NCBI GenBank assembly: GCA_973895155.1
Contig: OZ316893.1
Span: forward strand, 23,684,001 to 23,748,000
DNA: 64,000 bases
DNA from: Marsupella aquatica
Lineage: Eukaryota > Marchantiophyta
Direction: 5' to 3'
Each line of letters begins with the position of its first letter. Position 1 is the first letter of the stretch. Positions 9,845 to 21,197 of the stretch are shown piece after piece. Under the pieces are notes generated by a model. That model had not been told where the DNA came from, ran no database searches, and was given only the letters and a program-made list of their open reading frames with translations. The position numbers and the translations under genes were made by a program.

Positions 9845-9964
9845 TGTCTGTTGAGGGGTTGGCCCACGTGTCCACTTTTGATTGGCTGTCACCCTAAACG
9901 ACAAAATAGCAGAAAAGGGTATATTTCTTGGATTTCCAATTTCATTCTCACACGTGCATCGTGG

Positions 9965-10200
9965 CAAAATTATATAGTTTTGAAATTGAAGCGATAAATT
10001 TATCTGATGTTGGTATTGCAAAAGTGGTTCCTTCATATGGAAGTTGCAATTTGAAATTGAAGCGATAAATTTATCTGATGTTGGTATTGCAAAAGTGGTT
10101 CCTTCATATGGAAGTTGCAATTTTGAAATTGAAGCGATAAATTTATCTGATGTTGGTGTTGCGAAGAGTTTTCTTCATATGGATAGGAATTTTGAAATTT
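9965..10200. repeat. About 70-bp tandem repeat with palindrome, right subterminal region of A
   Basis: Three units each hold GCGATAAATTTATCTGATG (9992, 10062, 10134), then TTGGTATTGC and TTCATATGGA. B has the same block at 28759 (about three units) and at 32090 (two units). In these copies the palindrome has lost its last base pair. Confidence 0.75.
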
Positions 10201-10794
10201 AACCGATGAACCGAAGGATCTTAGTATTGTCGACTAGTATTTTTGTCGCCCGTAGTTTTTGCAATAATTTTATCGGACTGCGCATTGCTATTGAAAGAAT
10301 GGCATGTTGACTATGGTCACTTGCGGAGGTAACTGGTCAATTGCGGAGGTAACTGCAAGGTAAGTTTGACGAACCGTGTAGTAATTATTATCGATTGTGA
10401 TGTAAAATATTTTTGGTAAATATCCAAAAACTAAGAAACCTGAGATTGGGTCGGAGCTTTCGTGGCTCAAATCCAGAGTCCGATACAGTTATCGCACTTG
10501 GCTCGAAACGTGGATATGGATATATAGATAAGACCTTTCATATATCTTCGGAGAGCGTGAATATGAGGTCGAGGAGAAAGTTTTTCGGATCTAATTGTTC
10601 CTTGATAATATGAATGTTTGTTAGCATGAATTTCATTGGTTTTGATCATTATTAAATTTGCTGTTTCAATCCGAACTCCGATACGAATTACATTATTTCC
10701 CCAAAAACGCGTTTTTGATGAAAAAAACTGCCGATTTCGCGAGATTCGGCGGAAAATGAAAATACACTTCTCGTTTAGAGGAAATAGTTCTCGT
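10201..10794. other. Right subterminal region of A, non-coding
   Basis: Conserved nearly unchanged in three copies (here, 28950-29557, 32245-32837) although open frames in it are short and unconvincing. It holds CAATAATTTTATCG at 10261, a direct repeat of ATTGCGGAGGTAACT-like sequence at 10320-10352, CGATACAGTTATCG near 10480 and TTCTCGTTTAGA next to the TIR. Probably a cis-acting end region. Confidence 0.6.
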
Positions 10795-10816
10795 TCAGTC
10801 CGAAATCGTGTTGGAA
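10795..10816 (-). repeat. Right terminal inverted repeat (10795-10812) and target duplication GGAA (10813-10816) of A
   Basis: The reverse complement reads AACACGATTTCGGACTGA, 17 of 18 matches to the left end, followed by the second GGAA. Confidence 0.85.
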
Positions 10817-13791
10817 GCCAGCAGAGCATCAGAACAAGAGGCAGGGAGAAGCCAAAGAGGAGGAGGTCGATCCCATCAATGCCATTCCAACAAAGGATGA
10901 CACCTGGAAAGGCTGGGCGACGACCCTACCAGAGGAAGTGCAATTACATTTTGCACGGGAGGAGGATGCATGCTTTACGGCCATGCAGACCAAGAAGTAC
11001 CGGGGCTTCATGGCCAGATCCGGCTTGGAAGCCTTCGTAAGATTACCATGGCTAAAGCCGGAGGTGCCGGACTCAGACTTATTAGAATTCGTGGGATCAT
11101 GGGAACCCGAGACCAATTCCACGAGGGTGTATGGGAAGGATTTCTATCTCACTCCCCAGGTGATTGCCGAGGTGTTTGGCTTGCCGATGGGTAATAAGAC
11201 CAAGGTTGATACCAGGAAGACCTTACTTGACAAGGAGTTCCGGTCATTCCCAGGACCATCAACGAAGAATGGCTTCTTCCGAAACACCTGCACCAACCCG
11301 CACATCGGAGAGATGATCGATTTCTTGCGGGTGACCATGCATTGTAACTTGCCAAGGGCAGAGATCGGCAAGGCTCAGGTCTACCTGGCAGAAAGGCTAG
11401 ACCCAAGCCGAGATTACAACGAGTACCTCCTCAACCAATTGAAGAAGATCTTGAAGGAGGAACAGCAGGTGATCGGCGTGGGAAGCGTGTCCCGGCTTGG
11501 CTATCACATGCCGCTGTTGTGCCGGTATGCCAGAAGTCAAATCTTTGCCCCAGTACTTCCCCTATCGGCAAGGGCACCGGTACAGGACACTGCCCCAGAG
11601 GCCGGCCTAAGCCGACTCAGGAGGGAAAACCCCTTTACCGGAGCCAAGGAGAGAAGGAGGCCGGAACACAAGCCGGGAGTTTGAATGTATGTGGGAGCCT
11701 CAAGCCCCGAATCGGAGGTAGAGCAGCCTAAGGCTCCTTCCCGCGGAAAGCAGAGGGAGACGACAGCCTGGAAACCAGAGGAGGAACCAGAGCCCGTGAT
11801 CTGTGAGGCCGTTTTCACAGCATGACCAGGGGAATAGAGGGGGAAGCCGGGAGTCCAAGCAGTGGAGGAGGCGGTGGAGGACTACAGTAATGATAACTCC
11901 GGCTATGGGTCGGATCATCATGTTCCAGGAGTAAGGACCTGTGGCCGGTTTATCCCCACACTTCCAAGAGTAGTTTGAGGGGACCCCACCCAACAGAGTA
12001 GCTCCGAGTCTCCCCCACCAGAGGTTGCTCCCCCGAGCTTTGACGGTATAAAGCAGACGGCACAAGAGTTTCAGGAGCAACTTAGGGAGGAAGAGAAAGC
12101 AGCCCTGGCTAGGGAGAAAGATTTACCAGGAGGAGATTGGCCGGAGGACATCAGGCGGCTTGCCAAAAAAAGAAGCAACCCTCTTGCCACCATAGAAGAA
12201 ATCCGCAAGGCTGCTTGGGAACAGAGGCCGCGGTGGTTGATGCCGATGACTTCTACTTACTCCACCTATGCTAAAGATAGAGCCATGGAGTACGGGGAGA
12301 TGTGTGGGGAACTTGCGCTCAACATCTTTGGGGAGGAGTTGGAGCAGGGACCCTTTTTCCAGAGCCTGGAGATGTTGGAGAAGCACCGATTAGAAGAAGC
12401 GATGGCTTTGGAGAGAAGCAAGAAGGACGAGGTCATCCAGCGGCTTAGGGAGATGGAAGCCGAGGTGGAAGACTTGCAGGCGGCCAAGAAAGCCCAAGAT
12501 GAGCTGCGGATTAAGCGGCATGAGCTAAACATCATGCAAGGACAATTGGATGCCGCTCAGTGTGGCAATCAGATTATCAAAGATAAACTGACTCGGACCC
12601 AAGGAGAGTTGGCCGGCGCGGTCAAGGACAGGGAGAAGTGGAAGCAGGAGCTGAGGGACGCAGAGGAGGCCCACATAACCGCCAACAACCGGGCCATGGC
12701 GGAGACTCAGAGAAGGGAGAGGGCGTTGAAAGGAGAGCTTGAGGATATCCGCAGAGCCCTTGAGCAGAAGGAGGCCGAGTTAGGGAAATCCTATCAAGGG
12801 ATTATTGCACTGCAGCAGGAGCTTGCGTCCCTGACGGCCAACTTCAAGGCCGACCTGCGTGAGAAGGACGACCAGCTCGACCAGACTTATGCCAAGATGA
12901 ATAAGATGGAGTCTGAGGTCGTAACGGAGCTCGACAAGGAGCTAAGAGCAACCCAGGAGGAGAGGGCTAGCTACCTTAAAATTGGAATTGGAGGAAGCCA
13001 GAAAGGAGCTGCAGGAGGGATGGAAGGACTTGGAGGAAGCCCAGGAGGAGTTGGAGGAAACCACCAGGAAGATGGAGAACTTACAGCGGCGGGCCGACAA
13101 CCAAACGGAGCGGCTGAAGAAACAGGCCGCAGTATTTAAGTGCTTAGCTTCATCTAGTCCAATTCCAATTGTGGGAACTCCGTTACCAAGAGGGGTACTG
13201 GCCGAAGGACAAGCCGAGACACACGCCCCGGTGCCGGAGGTAGGTAGCAAAGGGAAGGGACCAGCTACCGAAACAGGGAAGAAGAAGAAGTGGAAACCTT
13301 CTGGGTCTGGGAGTTATACGGCTTACCAAGCCGTTGTGACCCAGGAGGTCAACCCGGCACCAACCTCCGGCATGGTCACGGCAATAGATCCATCTGTTGA
13401 AGAAGGTGGGAATGGCAAGGCAGAGGCCGGGACAGCTATTGATGAAGCCAAGGTACCGGATCCTCCACTAGAACATGTCGGGGAGACCGAAGCCGTATCA
13501 AAGGCCGTGACCAATGCTGAGGCCGAAGCCGAGGGTGGACCCAGTCAAGCCGATGAAGAGTTGACTCGGTCCAGGGTAGGAAATTTGTCAGAGGATGGAC
13601 CGACGGCAGTGGCTACGGGGGAAGCGTTGGGGCGTCCATTGAGGATCCGCCACCGGTGTCGTGACGGTGCAAGGGCGCCGTTCCTTTTAGGAAGGGCGGA
13701 CGTGGAGGTAGGAGGCATGAGTGGGCAGGGTGGGCTCAGATCTCCAAGTTTAGGATTAGGATCAAGACCAGGAGACGGCCCTGACACTTAG
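10813..13791 (+). pseudogene. Gag-like protein of element C, main part with coiled coil
   Basis: The frame continues from 739 across the insertion (APRK joined to PAEHQNK). A globular region follows (10938-11560) with F-Y-L-T-P-Q-V-I-A-E-V-F-G-L-P, like the mobile-domain or capsid-like region of plant retroelements. From 12340 to 13130 comes a long Glu/Lys/Arg-rich coiled coil, then a low-complexity tail. In-frame stops are TGA 11682, TGA 11823, TAG 11835 and TGA 11976. One shift at an A run near 12979 moves the frame. About 1,200 residues would be encoded in all. No zinc knuckle or pol domain is visible. The minus-strand gene at 18.2-20.9 kb has the same order: N-terminal motif, F-G-L-P-E-G domain, coiled coil. 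Confidence 0.55.
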
Positions 13792-14448
13792 ATTAGTGGG
13801 ATGGCGGATCCACTGGTAGGAGCAACACTTGTGCTCCTGCCTCGCTGTACAGTTAGGTAGATTACAGGTAGGATAGATTAAGCTTACGCAGCGAAGTTCT
13901 AGACAGATCCACTGCCAGGATAAATACCTGGGCAGCGGGGAGTCTAGGGCCTCTTCTTTAGCAAGTTTTTAGTTGCACCAGCAGGGCTGGGATCAAGTAG
14001 TAAGAGAAGCTCTCGGTTAGTTATACAGTGACCCTTGTGTATATTCACGTTTACTCATGCCTAAGAACTGAATAGAGTTGGCCTTACGGCTTAGTTCGCA
14101 GAGCTTGTGTATGAGATGTACTGTTTGTATGGCAAGTGCATGGTATAACTCAGTCAGAAGGAGTCATTTTGCTATTTGTGTGTCGCATTAACTTTGGGAA
14201 GAGTGCCCACATCAATGAAGGGAAGTAGCAAGGGAGTGAGAGTTGGATGTGTCGAGCTGAGAGAGGTCTTAGCGGCTTAACCAAGCCAATTGGGGATCAT
14301 TCCGGCGGCGGAATCCAAACATACCTAAGGGAAGACCACGAGAGGAATACAAGGTAAGGCCTAGAATAGGCCGGCTAAGTATCTCATGACCCGATGAAGG
14401 ATCTGTCCAGTATATGTGTGTAAAATGTTAATAGTAGTAGAAGGAGCG
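13792..14448 (+). other. Non-coding end of element C, probably 3' LTR
   Basis: No gene. It lies between the last gag-like codon and the part shared with the window start, so it should be the rest of the 3' terminal repeat. Its boundary cannot be set because the matching 5' part is outside the window. Confidence 0.4.
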
Positions 14449-14565
14449 TTAGCAGCGTCCCATGCCGCTAAGCCACGGAAACGACCTCGCCAAGGATGAA
14501 ACCTGCGGGAATCGGCTTGAGCAAAGGGGTTTTCTTGGGTTTGGGGAGCCATGGGACGCACCACA
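14449..14565 (+). repeat. 3' terminal repeat end of element C
   Basis: Direct repeat of 1-116 with about a dozen differences, ending ACGCACCACA. Confidence 0.65.
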
Positions 14566-15837
14566 AGAGTATACAGAGCGAGGAAAAATGAGCGGAAAAT
14601 TCTCAAGCGGTGATCTCCTATTTATAGTTTTCTCTCTGACCGTGGTTAGTATTTGACTGCAGTTGCATCGCAGTTGGTTAAATGTTACCGTTGAGAAGAA
14701 TTGTTTTGGAATATTCTTGTCGAGTAAACCAATATTGGCACTTTTACTGCGTTTGTTTTTTGGAATTCTACGGTTGGATCCGAAATGGGATCCCATCTTT
14801 GTATTCGTGTCGATTTTTCCCATTTTTCAATTCGAAAAACTAGTTTTTAGGGGGAATACTAATTCCGTATCCAAGACTTTCTTGCCTTAGAAACTTTTTT
14901 CGCCGCGGGCAAAACGAGAAGTCACTTCTCGTTTGGTCTGTCACTGTGTTTTTTGCATAACAAGGCATTTTTAATGCATCAAACGATATACATGGGGAGG
15001 TTTGTTGTCAGGGGGGTTCACTTAATGTAGCAAAAGAGGGAGGGCCAAGGGATTCTACTTTGATTTTGATTGTATAATTACATAATCCGCTTTTCAATTC
15101 GTCAAACTTTAATAAATTTTGAAATGTAATTGAGCTTCATTTGTAAAATGTTAAGTTACACACATCAATTCAGAGTCTATCTGCTTGTCACCAAAAGTAA
15201 TCTAACTTACTTGAATATAGAATGGCATGTATTTACTCTCGATCACTTCTTATATAGTGTCACACTCGTTAATGATGGTCAACCTTCAAAATCCTTAGAT
15301 TACGGATTATTAATCCTTAAATTACCCTTCCATTGACATATCATACTAGCTAGCCTTCACTACCTGTTCTTTGCACTTGAAACATGAATAGCGGAGAGGA
15401 CTTATAAATCATGACAAATGGCATACATGCTTATTATTTGACATACTGGTCATGAGTTTTCTCATCCATATGATGAGCCATGGAGTTCCAGTTTAATTTA
15501 GAGGTTTCACTCTAGCTAGGAGCCTAGACCCAAATCTAGCTTGTAGTTGGCGCTTTATAAGTTCTATTGTTAAGGGACTGAGACAATTGGTAGCTACCTA
15601 GATACCTCCCAAGTTCACCTTAGGATCACGGAACTTGTTGTATACATGCATCTGCGAAAATGCATGTTTGATTTAATCACTCTCTCAAAAAGGAATAGGA
15701 AGGTCACAAAACCCACCAATCATTTATTGACATGTGTAGACCAATGAATTGTGTGATGAAAAGTGGGACTTTTTGAATTGTTACCCCCTTACTTCATCCC
15801 TACTTCTAAGCACTTCCTTACAAATTAATAATGACTG
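14566..15837. other. No gene recognised
   Basis: AT-rich sequence with only short open frames. AACGAGAAGTCACTTCTCGTT at 14922-14942 is an inverted repeat sharing the ACGAGAA word with the A/B ends, but no full TIR is present. Confidence 0.3.
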
Positions 15838-16640
15838 AAACGCCCTTTACTTTGGTGCACATGATGTCAACATTTAATTTGTGGAAGTGACACTCACCCC
15901 CCACCATGAGCTACCTCCATATTTCATCCTTAAATTAATTAACCTTCCCCATATGCATGCATGCATATATGTGCGCAAGTCTTAGGGTTTAGGGTTTAGG
16001 GTTAGGGTAATGAATAAAAGGGCGTTTACTTTGGTGCACATGATGTCAACATTTAGGGTTTAGGGTTTAGGGTTAGGGTAATGAATAAAAGGGCGCTTAC
16101 TTTGGTGCACATGATGTCAACATTTAATTTGTGGAAGTGACACTCCCCCCCCACCCTGAGCTACCTCCATATTTCATCCTTAAATTAATTAACCTTCCCC
16201 ATATGCATGCATGCATATATGTGGGCAAGTCTTAGGGTTTAGGGTTAGGGTAATGAATAAAAGGGCGCTTACTTTGGTGCACATGATGTCAACATTTAGG
16301 GTTTAGGGTTAGGGTAATGAATGAAAGGGCGCTTACTTTGGTTCACATGATGTCAACATTTAATTTGTGGAAGTGACACTCCCCCCCCCCACCCTCAGCT
16401 ACCTCCATATTTCATCCTTAAATTAATTAACCTTCCCCATATGCATGCATGCATATATGTGCGCAAGTCTTAGGGTTTAGGGTTAGGGTAATGAATAAAA
16501 GGGCGCTTACTTTGGTGCACATGATGTCAACATTTAATTTGTGGAAGTGACACTCCCCCCACGCCCTGAGCTACCTCCATATTTCATCCTTAAATTAATT
16601 AACGCTTCCATATATGCATGCTATATGTGCGCAAGTGTTA
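15838..16640 (+). repeat. Higher-order tandem repeat with interstitial telomere-like tracts
   Basis: Long units (about 175 bp, TTTGGTGCACATGATGTCAA through ATGCATGCATGCATATATG) alternate with short units (about 65-70 bp). They are separated by two or three TTTAGGG repeats ending GGTTAGGGTAATGAAT. The tracts lie near 15983, 16053, 16231, 16297 and 16471. The last unit lacks a clean telomeric tract. Confidence 0.8.
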
Positions 16641-18206
16641 GGGAGAAGGGTGTGATGAGAAGAAGAGTAGTTACAGACCCCCATGGGAAGTTGCATCCAG
16701 AATCCGTGGAAGATTGTGCATGCAGCCACATCAATCAATACTATTGGTGAAAAGTACGTTGTGCATGCACTTCTTCCATGAATAATGTACTCGTTTTATC
16801 CTCTCATCTCCATATTTGATCCAACCATAATTATTCCAATATGCAACATACTTTTCATGTGTTCTAACTTAGTTTTTGAATAATAGATCAAACTTACATA
16901 ACCAATTAAGGGGTCCTCAAAACAATTGTGTTAAGACGGTTCATGTGTTCTAACTTAGTTTTTGAATAATATCAAACTTACATAACCAAGGGGTCCTTGA
17001 AATAATTGTGTTAAGATGCGCGGTTCGGCGTAGTTGTAATACTTTTGCTCTACAATGGTGAAAACATTTGTAGTCTCAAGGGTCTTTTGCTTCCTAAACA
17101 GATCCTTGAGATGCATACTTGACAGTGACCAATTCGCCTGCCTAGCTGTATGTTTGGTCGCGTTTCATAGGACTTCCAATCTTATTTCTATCATTTCCAA
17201 TCTTATTTCCATAATCATTTCCAATCTTATTTTTATGTTCCTCATATTTATTTAATAATATATACTAAGTGCGTGATGCCCCCCCTCGATCCCCCCCCCT
17301 AAAGAAAAGAAAATAGAGTTTTAAAAAGCAAAATGTCACATCGTCAGCCTTGGCCTTACTCCGGGCTTCGGCTTAAATAGGCACATCCTTTGTCAAAATG
17401 AGGGTTCGGGCAGGGAGGGAGGCACGGAATGCACCCAACTTACATAAAATAGCGCTAAGTGCGCCTATCGTCATATACAGACACCTCCTAGGTATGATTT
17501 GTGTTCCGACGCCGGAACGTACCTCAATCGATAGCAAGATCGACCCTGGCTTAAGGGCTTCTAAGCCTTCGTATTGTCCGCCTTCGATCTGGATTTTGGT
17601 GGTATGGGTGCTCAACCCGGGCTCGCAACCACGTACACGCAAGCTGCACCCCGTGCACTACTTGGGTAGTGCGTTCGGCCAAGCGTTGGCACCTATACAC
17701 AAGATTCACACACATACATACGCACAAGCATAAAACCTCGATTTATACAAAGGAAATAACGGGAAGGGATTTTACTCCATAAGAGACATATGCGTACACT
17801 TAATTGACCCGAATGCTCTGGAGTGAACAGGTCCGAGGCCGAGGGTGTACACTACAACGGAGCCCGGCTCCGCACTCGCCCAGCGAGCTTAGTCTTACAC
17901 CCTCCCCTTGGTACTCTTCCACTCCCAGAGGTCGGGACTCCCCGCACATACCGCCGATGTCCAATATTGAGACTAAAAACCCCCCTTGCCTCTACCGAGG
18001 GGTGCACTAAATACTAAGGGCCGAGGAACGGAGTGTCCTCCCGCCCGAAGATTCGTTGACTTAGGTCCTAACTAATCTGACTGTCAGGCCAAAAAATGGC
18101 TGTGTCTTATTAGAAGATCCTAACCTACGCAGGCTGGACAGCATGGCGGTGCTGCTCTAACTAGGGCAGTTCTTGTCCCCATAGCCTAATTTAGCTATTC
18201 CTAACC
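16641..18206. other. No gene recognised
   Basis: Contains a local duplication (GTTCTAACTTAGTTTTTGAA at 16861 and 16944) and a triplicated TTTCCAATCTTATTT near 17170-17230. 17340-18200 is GC-richer with short frames only. It may be the 3' end of the minus-strand retroelement, but I found no match to its other end. Confidence 0.3.
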
Positions 18207-20885
18207 CTATTCTATTCCTACTCTGCCGCTAATGCCTGGCACGCTTGCTAGAGCCGCCCGAGTGGGAGCGGCCATCCCACTGCTTACGAAGTCTGTCGTT
18301 GTCCGCCTTGAGGAGTTGGACCTGGTCCAGCAGAGATTCGTTCTCTCGCTTCGCCGCGTCCGTCTCCTCCGCTGCCTCCTAGCATGCTCCTCTAGCTGCT
18401 GGGCGTCGCTCGTCAGCTTGCCCGCCAGCTGGTCCTGCTTCTCGGCTTTGGTTTGGAGCCGCACCACTTTGGCCTGTAGCGTGGCTATCTCCGCAGTGTC
18501 CCACTGGGCCCGTTCTTCGGCCTCCTCCAGGTCTTTCTGCCAGATGACAGTTTGATTCTTCAAACTGTCAATCTGGTTCCGGAGTCGTGCAATCTTGGCC
18601 TCGTTCCTAGCTTTGGCCTGTTTGGCTAGGGCGGTAAGGGCGTGCGCCTTTGCTAACAACTCATCAGCGGCTGCAACTTTGGGTCGTAGTTGCAGAAGCT
18701 CAGCCTCTTGAGCTGCAACTTCGTTCTTTAGTATACGGACTCCACCCGGTACCGCTCTATCCTCTGAAGGGCCTCTGACTGGGCCCGACCTGCCTTTACT
18801 GCGGCAACCAACTCTTGATTGAAGAAACAGGCTACCTTCCAGGCCATGAACTCCCCGGTATCCCGGGCAATTTGATGAGAGAAATCTCCCTGAAGCCCGT
18901 TCAAAAATGTACCCGGTACAAAGAGTTCCGGGTGGTCCAGGTTGTGCCTGTCCGGAGTTGGGCACGGGCAAACGTCAACACGCACGGGGGCCGGGGCAGT
19001 GACATCCAGCCCTGGGGACGTAGTGTTGGAAGGGGTTGGAGTGTCCTCCTGTAGCAATGTCCGGTTCTCCGGAATAGCCCCTGGTGGGTCTTTGGGAGAC
19101 CCGGGCTCGAGTAAGGCATCCGCTATACCAACTTCTGTACTTGGCCCGGCTTGTTGGATTGCATCTACGGTTGCGATTACCAACCCATCCGGTACCTCCT
19201 CGGTCACGACTACAGCTACTTATGGAGGTGGGGTGGGTGAAGCCTGCGTGTCCGTTGGGCTTCGGGCCTCGGGTTGGGGCCGTCTCTCCAAGGCCGGGAA
19301 AACCCACCTAGTTGGGACCAGCTTTGTAATGTTGACACGGGGAAGGGTTCGTCGATCAAACCGAGCGTACCACTCGAGAATGATCTTGATGTGGCTAGCA
19401 AAATACGCCTTCCCGCCAATGTATAGTGTCTTTCTTCGCCGCTCCATCTCTTCATGGAATTTCTTAGCGAAGTATGACGCCCACTTCCTAGGTCGATAGT
19501 TCTCAACCTGGATAGTTCTCGACCTGGATAACCTGGGCAGCGGAGATCTCCCCCCGGGGTTCCATCATGTGGAGGGCGTACCTTTGGAACTCCAGTCGCT
19601 CAGCTATCTCGGGGATGAGGCAGGTCCTCATCACAAACCTGTTGTCCACTGCTCCCTCTGAGGGAAAACTCGAGGATTGGTACTTGGCTCCCTTACCCCC
19701 GGGAGCCCGTGATTCGACTCGGTGGTCACCTTCGGGTAACCCGAAGATCATCTTGAGCCGTTCTTCCGTGAGGGACATATTCCTTCCCCACAGCCGAGTA
19801 TGTTGACGTGCGTCATCATAATTCTTGACGAATTCCATCATGTCCTCCCTGTAGTACCTGCAAGTGTTCCAGGGGAGAGAGGCGAGGTGCTCGAATCCCT
19901 GAGTCTTTAGGTACACCGCATGTTTGGGATGGAGGATGTTTTTATGCACGTTTTCCCCCATGCGGTGGATTGTCACCTTGGCCGCGGCTACCGTGGCCAA
20001 TGGTAACCCGGATGCAGCGGCGGGTTCCTTCCTCTTCTTCCCCCGTGACTGGCTCGAGGAGGGTGACACCTCCCCATCCTCTCGATCGGGCATAGGTAGT
20101 GCTACCACCGTTAGTATTGGGCCCAGGGCGGCCACGGTCACTGTGTTGTTTGCTGGAGCCGCTCCTTGGGTCCGAGCATGGGGAGGGGACGATGTAGTGT
20201 CGGCCCCCTTAGTCTTTGCTCCTTTGGGCCGCCTGAGCAAGGGTGGGGTAGCCTCGTCATCGTCGCTAAGGTCCACAGCGTTGATGATGGAGCGTACTTA
20301 TACTGGCGGGGCGATCGGCGATGGGGGTTGGCTAGGCTGAGACTGAGACTGAAGCTGAGCCTGAGTCTGCATTGGTGCAGGTACGGGTATGGGGTTGACT
20401 GGGCCGGCGCCGGCGGTTGAGGGTCTAGTTCCCATGAAGCTCTGCAGGTGCTGGTAGAAGTTCTCCGAAGCAAGTGCAGACGGCCTTGTCAAACGGGTAG
20501 TGCTGGACTCGCTATTGATGATAGCCCGAACCTGAGCAGGGATGTGGTCGAAGTGATGTCGTTGCAAGTTGATCGTACCCGAGATATTGAAGACCTTGTC
20601 CGGAAGCCGAAGCAATGCTTCCCAGAAACTGATATATTTGTCTCCGTTGAAGAAGTACCCAGATACCTCTGCTGGTCAGTAAAGCTCGCTCTGAGACGGG
20701 TAGTCAAAGTTAAGGATATAGTGGTGTCGTCCTGCTAGGCGGATGGCTCTCTCATACTCGCGTTTGATTTCGTATCGGCGCGGGTTGGCGTGTTTCAATG
20801 AGTCGGCCAAGTGTCTTCCGGTAGATAGGAACTGCGTCCAGAATCAAATGGCCAAACTGGAGAGGATCGTGTGCGACATTCAGAG
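18207..20885 (-). pseudogene. Gag-like protein of a second retroelement (D), with coiled coil
   Basis: Read on the minus strand from about 20885 it begins with a helical segment, then F-N-G-D-K-Y-I-S-F-W-E-A-L-L-R-L-P and I-S-G-T-I-N-L-Q-R-H-H-F, matching the minus-strand fragment at 42.4 kb. A Pro/Gln-rich linker follows, then a basic region (G-K-K-R-K-E-P) and a globular domain with L-T-E-E-R-L-K-M-I-F-G-L-P-E-G (about 19750). The C-terminal coiled coil (18720-18380) is Ala/Glu/Gln-rich. Breaks include TGA at 20676-20678, TAA at 20298-20300 and frame changes near 20770, 19500, 19220 and 18730. No enzyme domain is seen. The layout is the same as in element C, so both probably belong to one superfamily of gag-only elements. 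Confidence 0.5.
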
Positions 20886-21197
20886 GAGATAGCAGTGGCG
20901 ACTAAGAGAGAAAGAGAGAGCTGGGATCGAAGCTAGCGCGTGGACTGATGGACTGGTGAACTACAAAGGGTCGGCTCCCTTTTTATACCTTGAGGGCTGG
21001 TCGATCACCCGACGTCTCCTCATTGCCTATAGGCTGAACCGTTCACGCTTGTAGTGTACCGGCCACTCCGCCGGTCTGAGTCAGCGCGTGTCAGTGGCCA
21101 CTTTCCTAAGTTCGTTATACGGACCCGAGGGAGGGGCCCCTCCACGCTTGCAACCCGGGTGTGCGAATGGAGACACCCTAAAGTAGTGGGGCCTACA
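20886..21197 (-). promoter_or_regulatory. LTR-like promoter region of element D
   Basis: On the minus strand it starts TGTAGGCCCC at 21197, has TATAAAAAGGGAG near 20985 and leads into the gag-like gene. The TG start, TATA position and abrupt border with the reverse transcriptase fragment fit a 5' LTR. No matching second LTR was found. Confidence 0.4.

Larger units (their letters stand above)
740..10812. mobile_element. DNA transposon A, 10,073 bp, TIR about 18 bp, 4-bp target duplication
   Basis: The ends are inverted copies of AACACGATTTCGGACCGA, flanked by GGAA on both sides. Deleting the element and one GGAA rejoins the host gag-like frame without a shift, which fixes both borders to the base. 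It carries four plus-strand genes (1651, 2172, 3013, 3948) facing one minus-strand gene (9444-7835). At least 23 copies of a palindromic site lie in the non-coding parts. The TIR does not start with CACTA and the target is not TTAA, so I cannot place it in a known superfamily. The copy is not autonomous: exon 1 of the presumed transposase gene has been deleted near 9680 and other genes have stops or frameshifts. Confidence 0.88.
1..14565 (+). mobile_element. Gag-only terminal-repeat retroelement (element C), interrupted by transposon A
   Basis: Bases 1-116 recur at 14449-14565 in direct orientation with a few substitutions, and both copies end in ACGCACCACA. The long gag-like reading frame between them carries no protease, reverse transcriptase, RNase H or integrase that I can see. 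This matches the layout of plant TR-GAG-type non-autonomous LTR retroelements; the class name is inference. Without nested element A (740-10812) and one GGAA, the element would be about 4.5 kb in this window. Its 5' repeat is cut by the window edge, so its own target duplication cannot be checked. Confidence 0.6.

Noticed and set aside
1187-10274. CRISPR-like array of palindromic repeats
   Set aside because: The repeats are 14 bp, irregularly spaced, lie in introns and gaps of a eukaryotic transposon, and have no unique spacers of even length.
10413-10613. Short open frames in the right subterminal region of A (also 29230, 32456)
   Set aside because: Present in several copies only because the non-coding end is conserved; they lack a shared frame or motif.
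14922-14942. ACGAGAA inverted repeat as another A/B family end
   Set aside because: Shares only one subterminal word; the ACACGATTTCGG terminus is absent.
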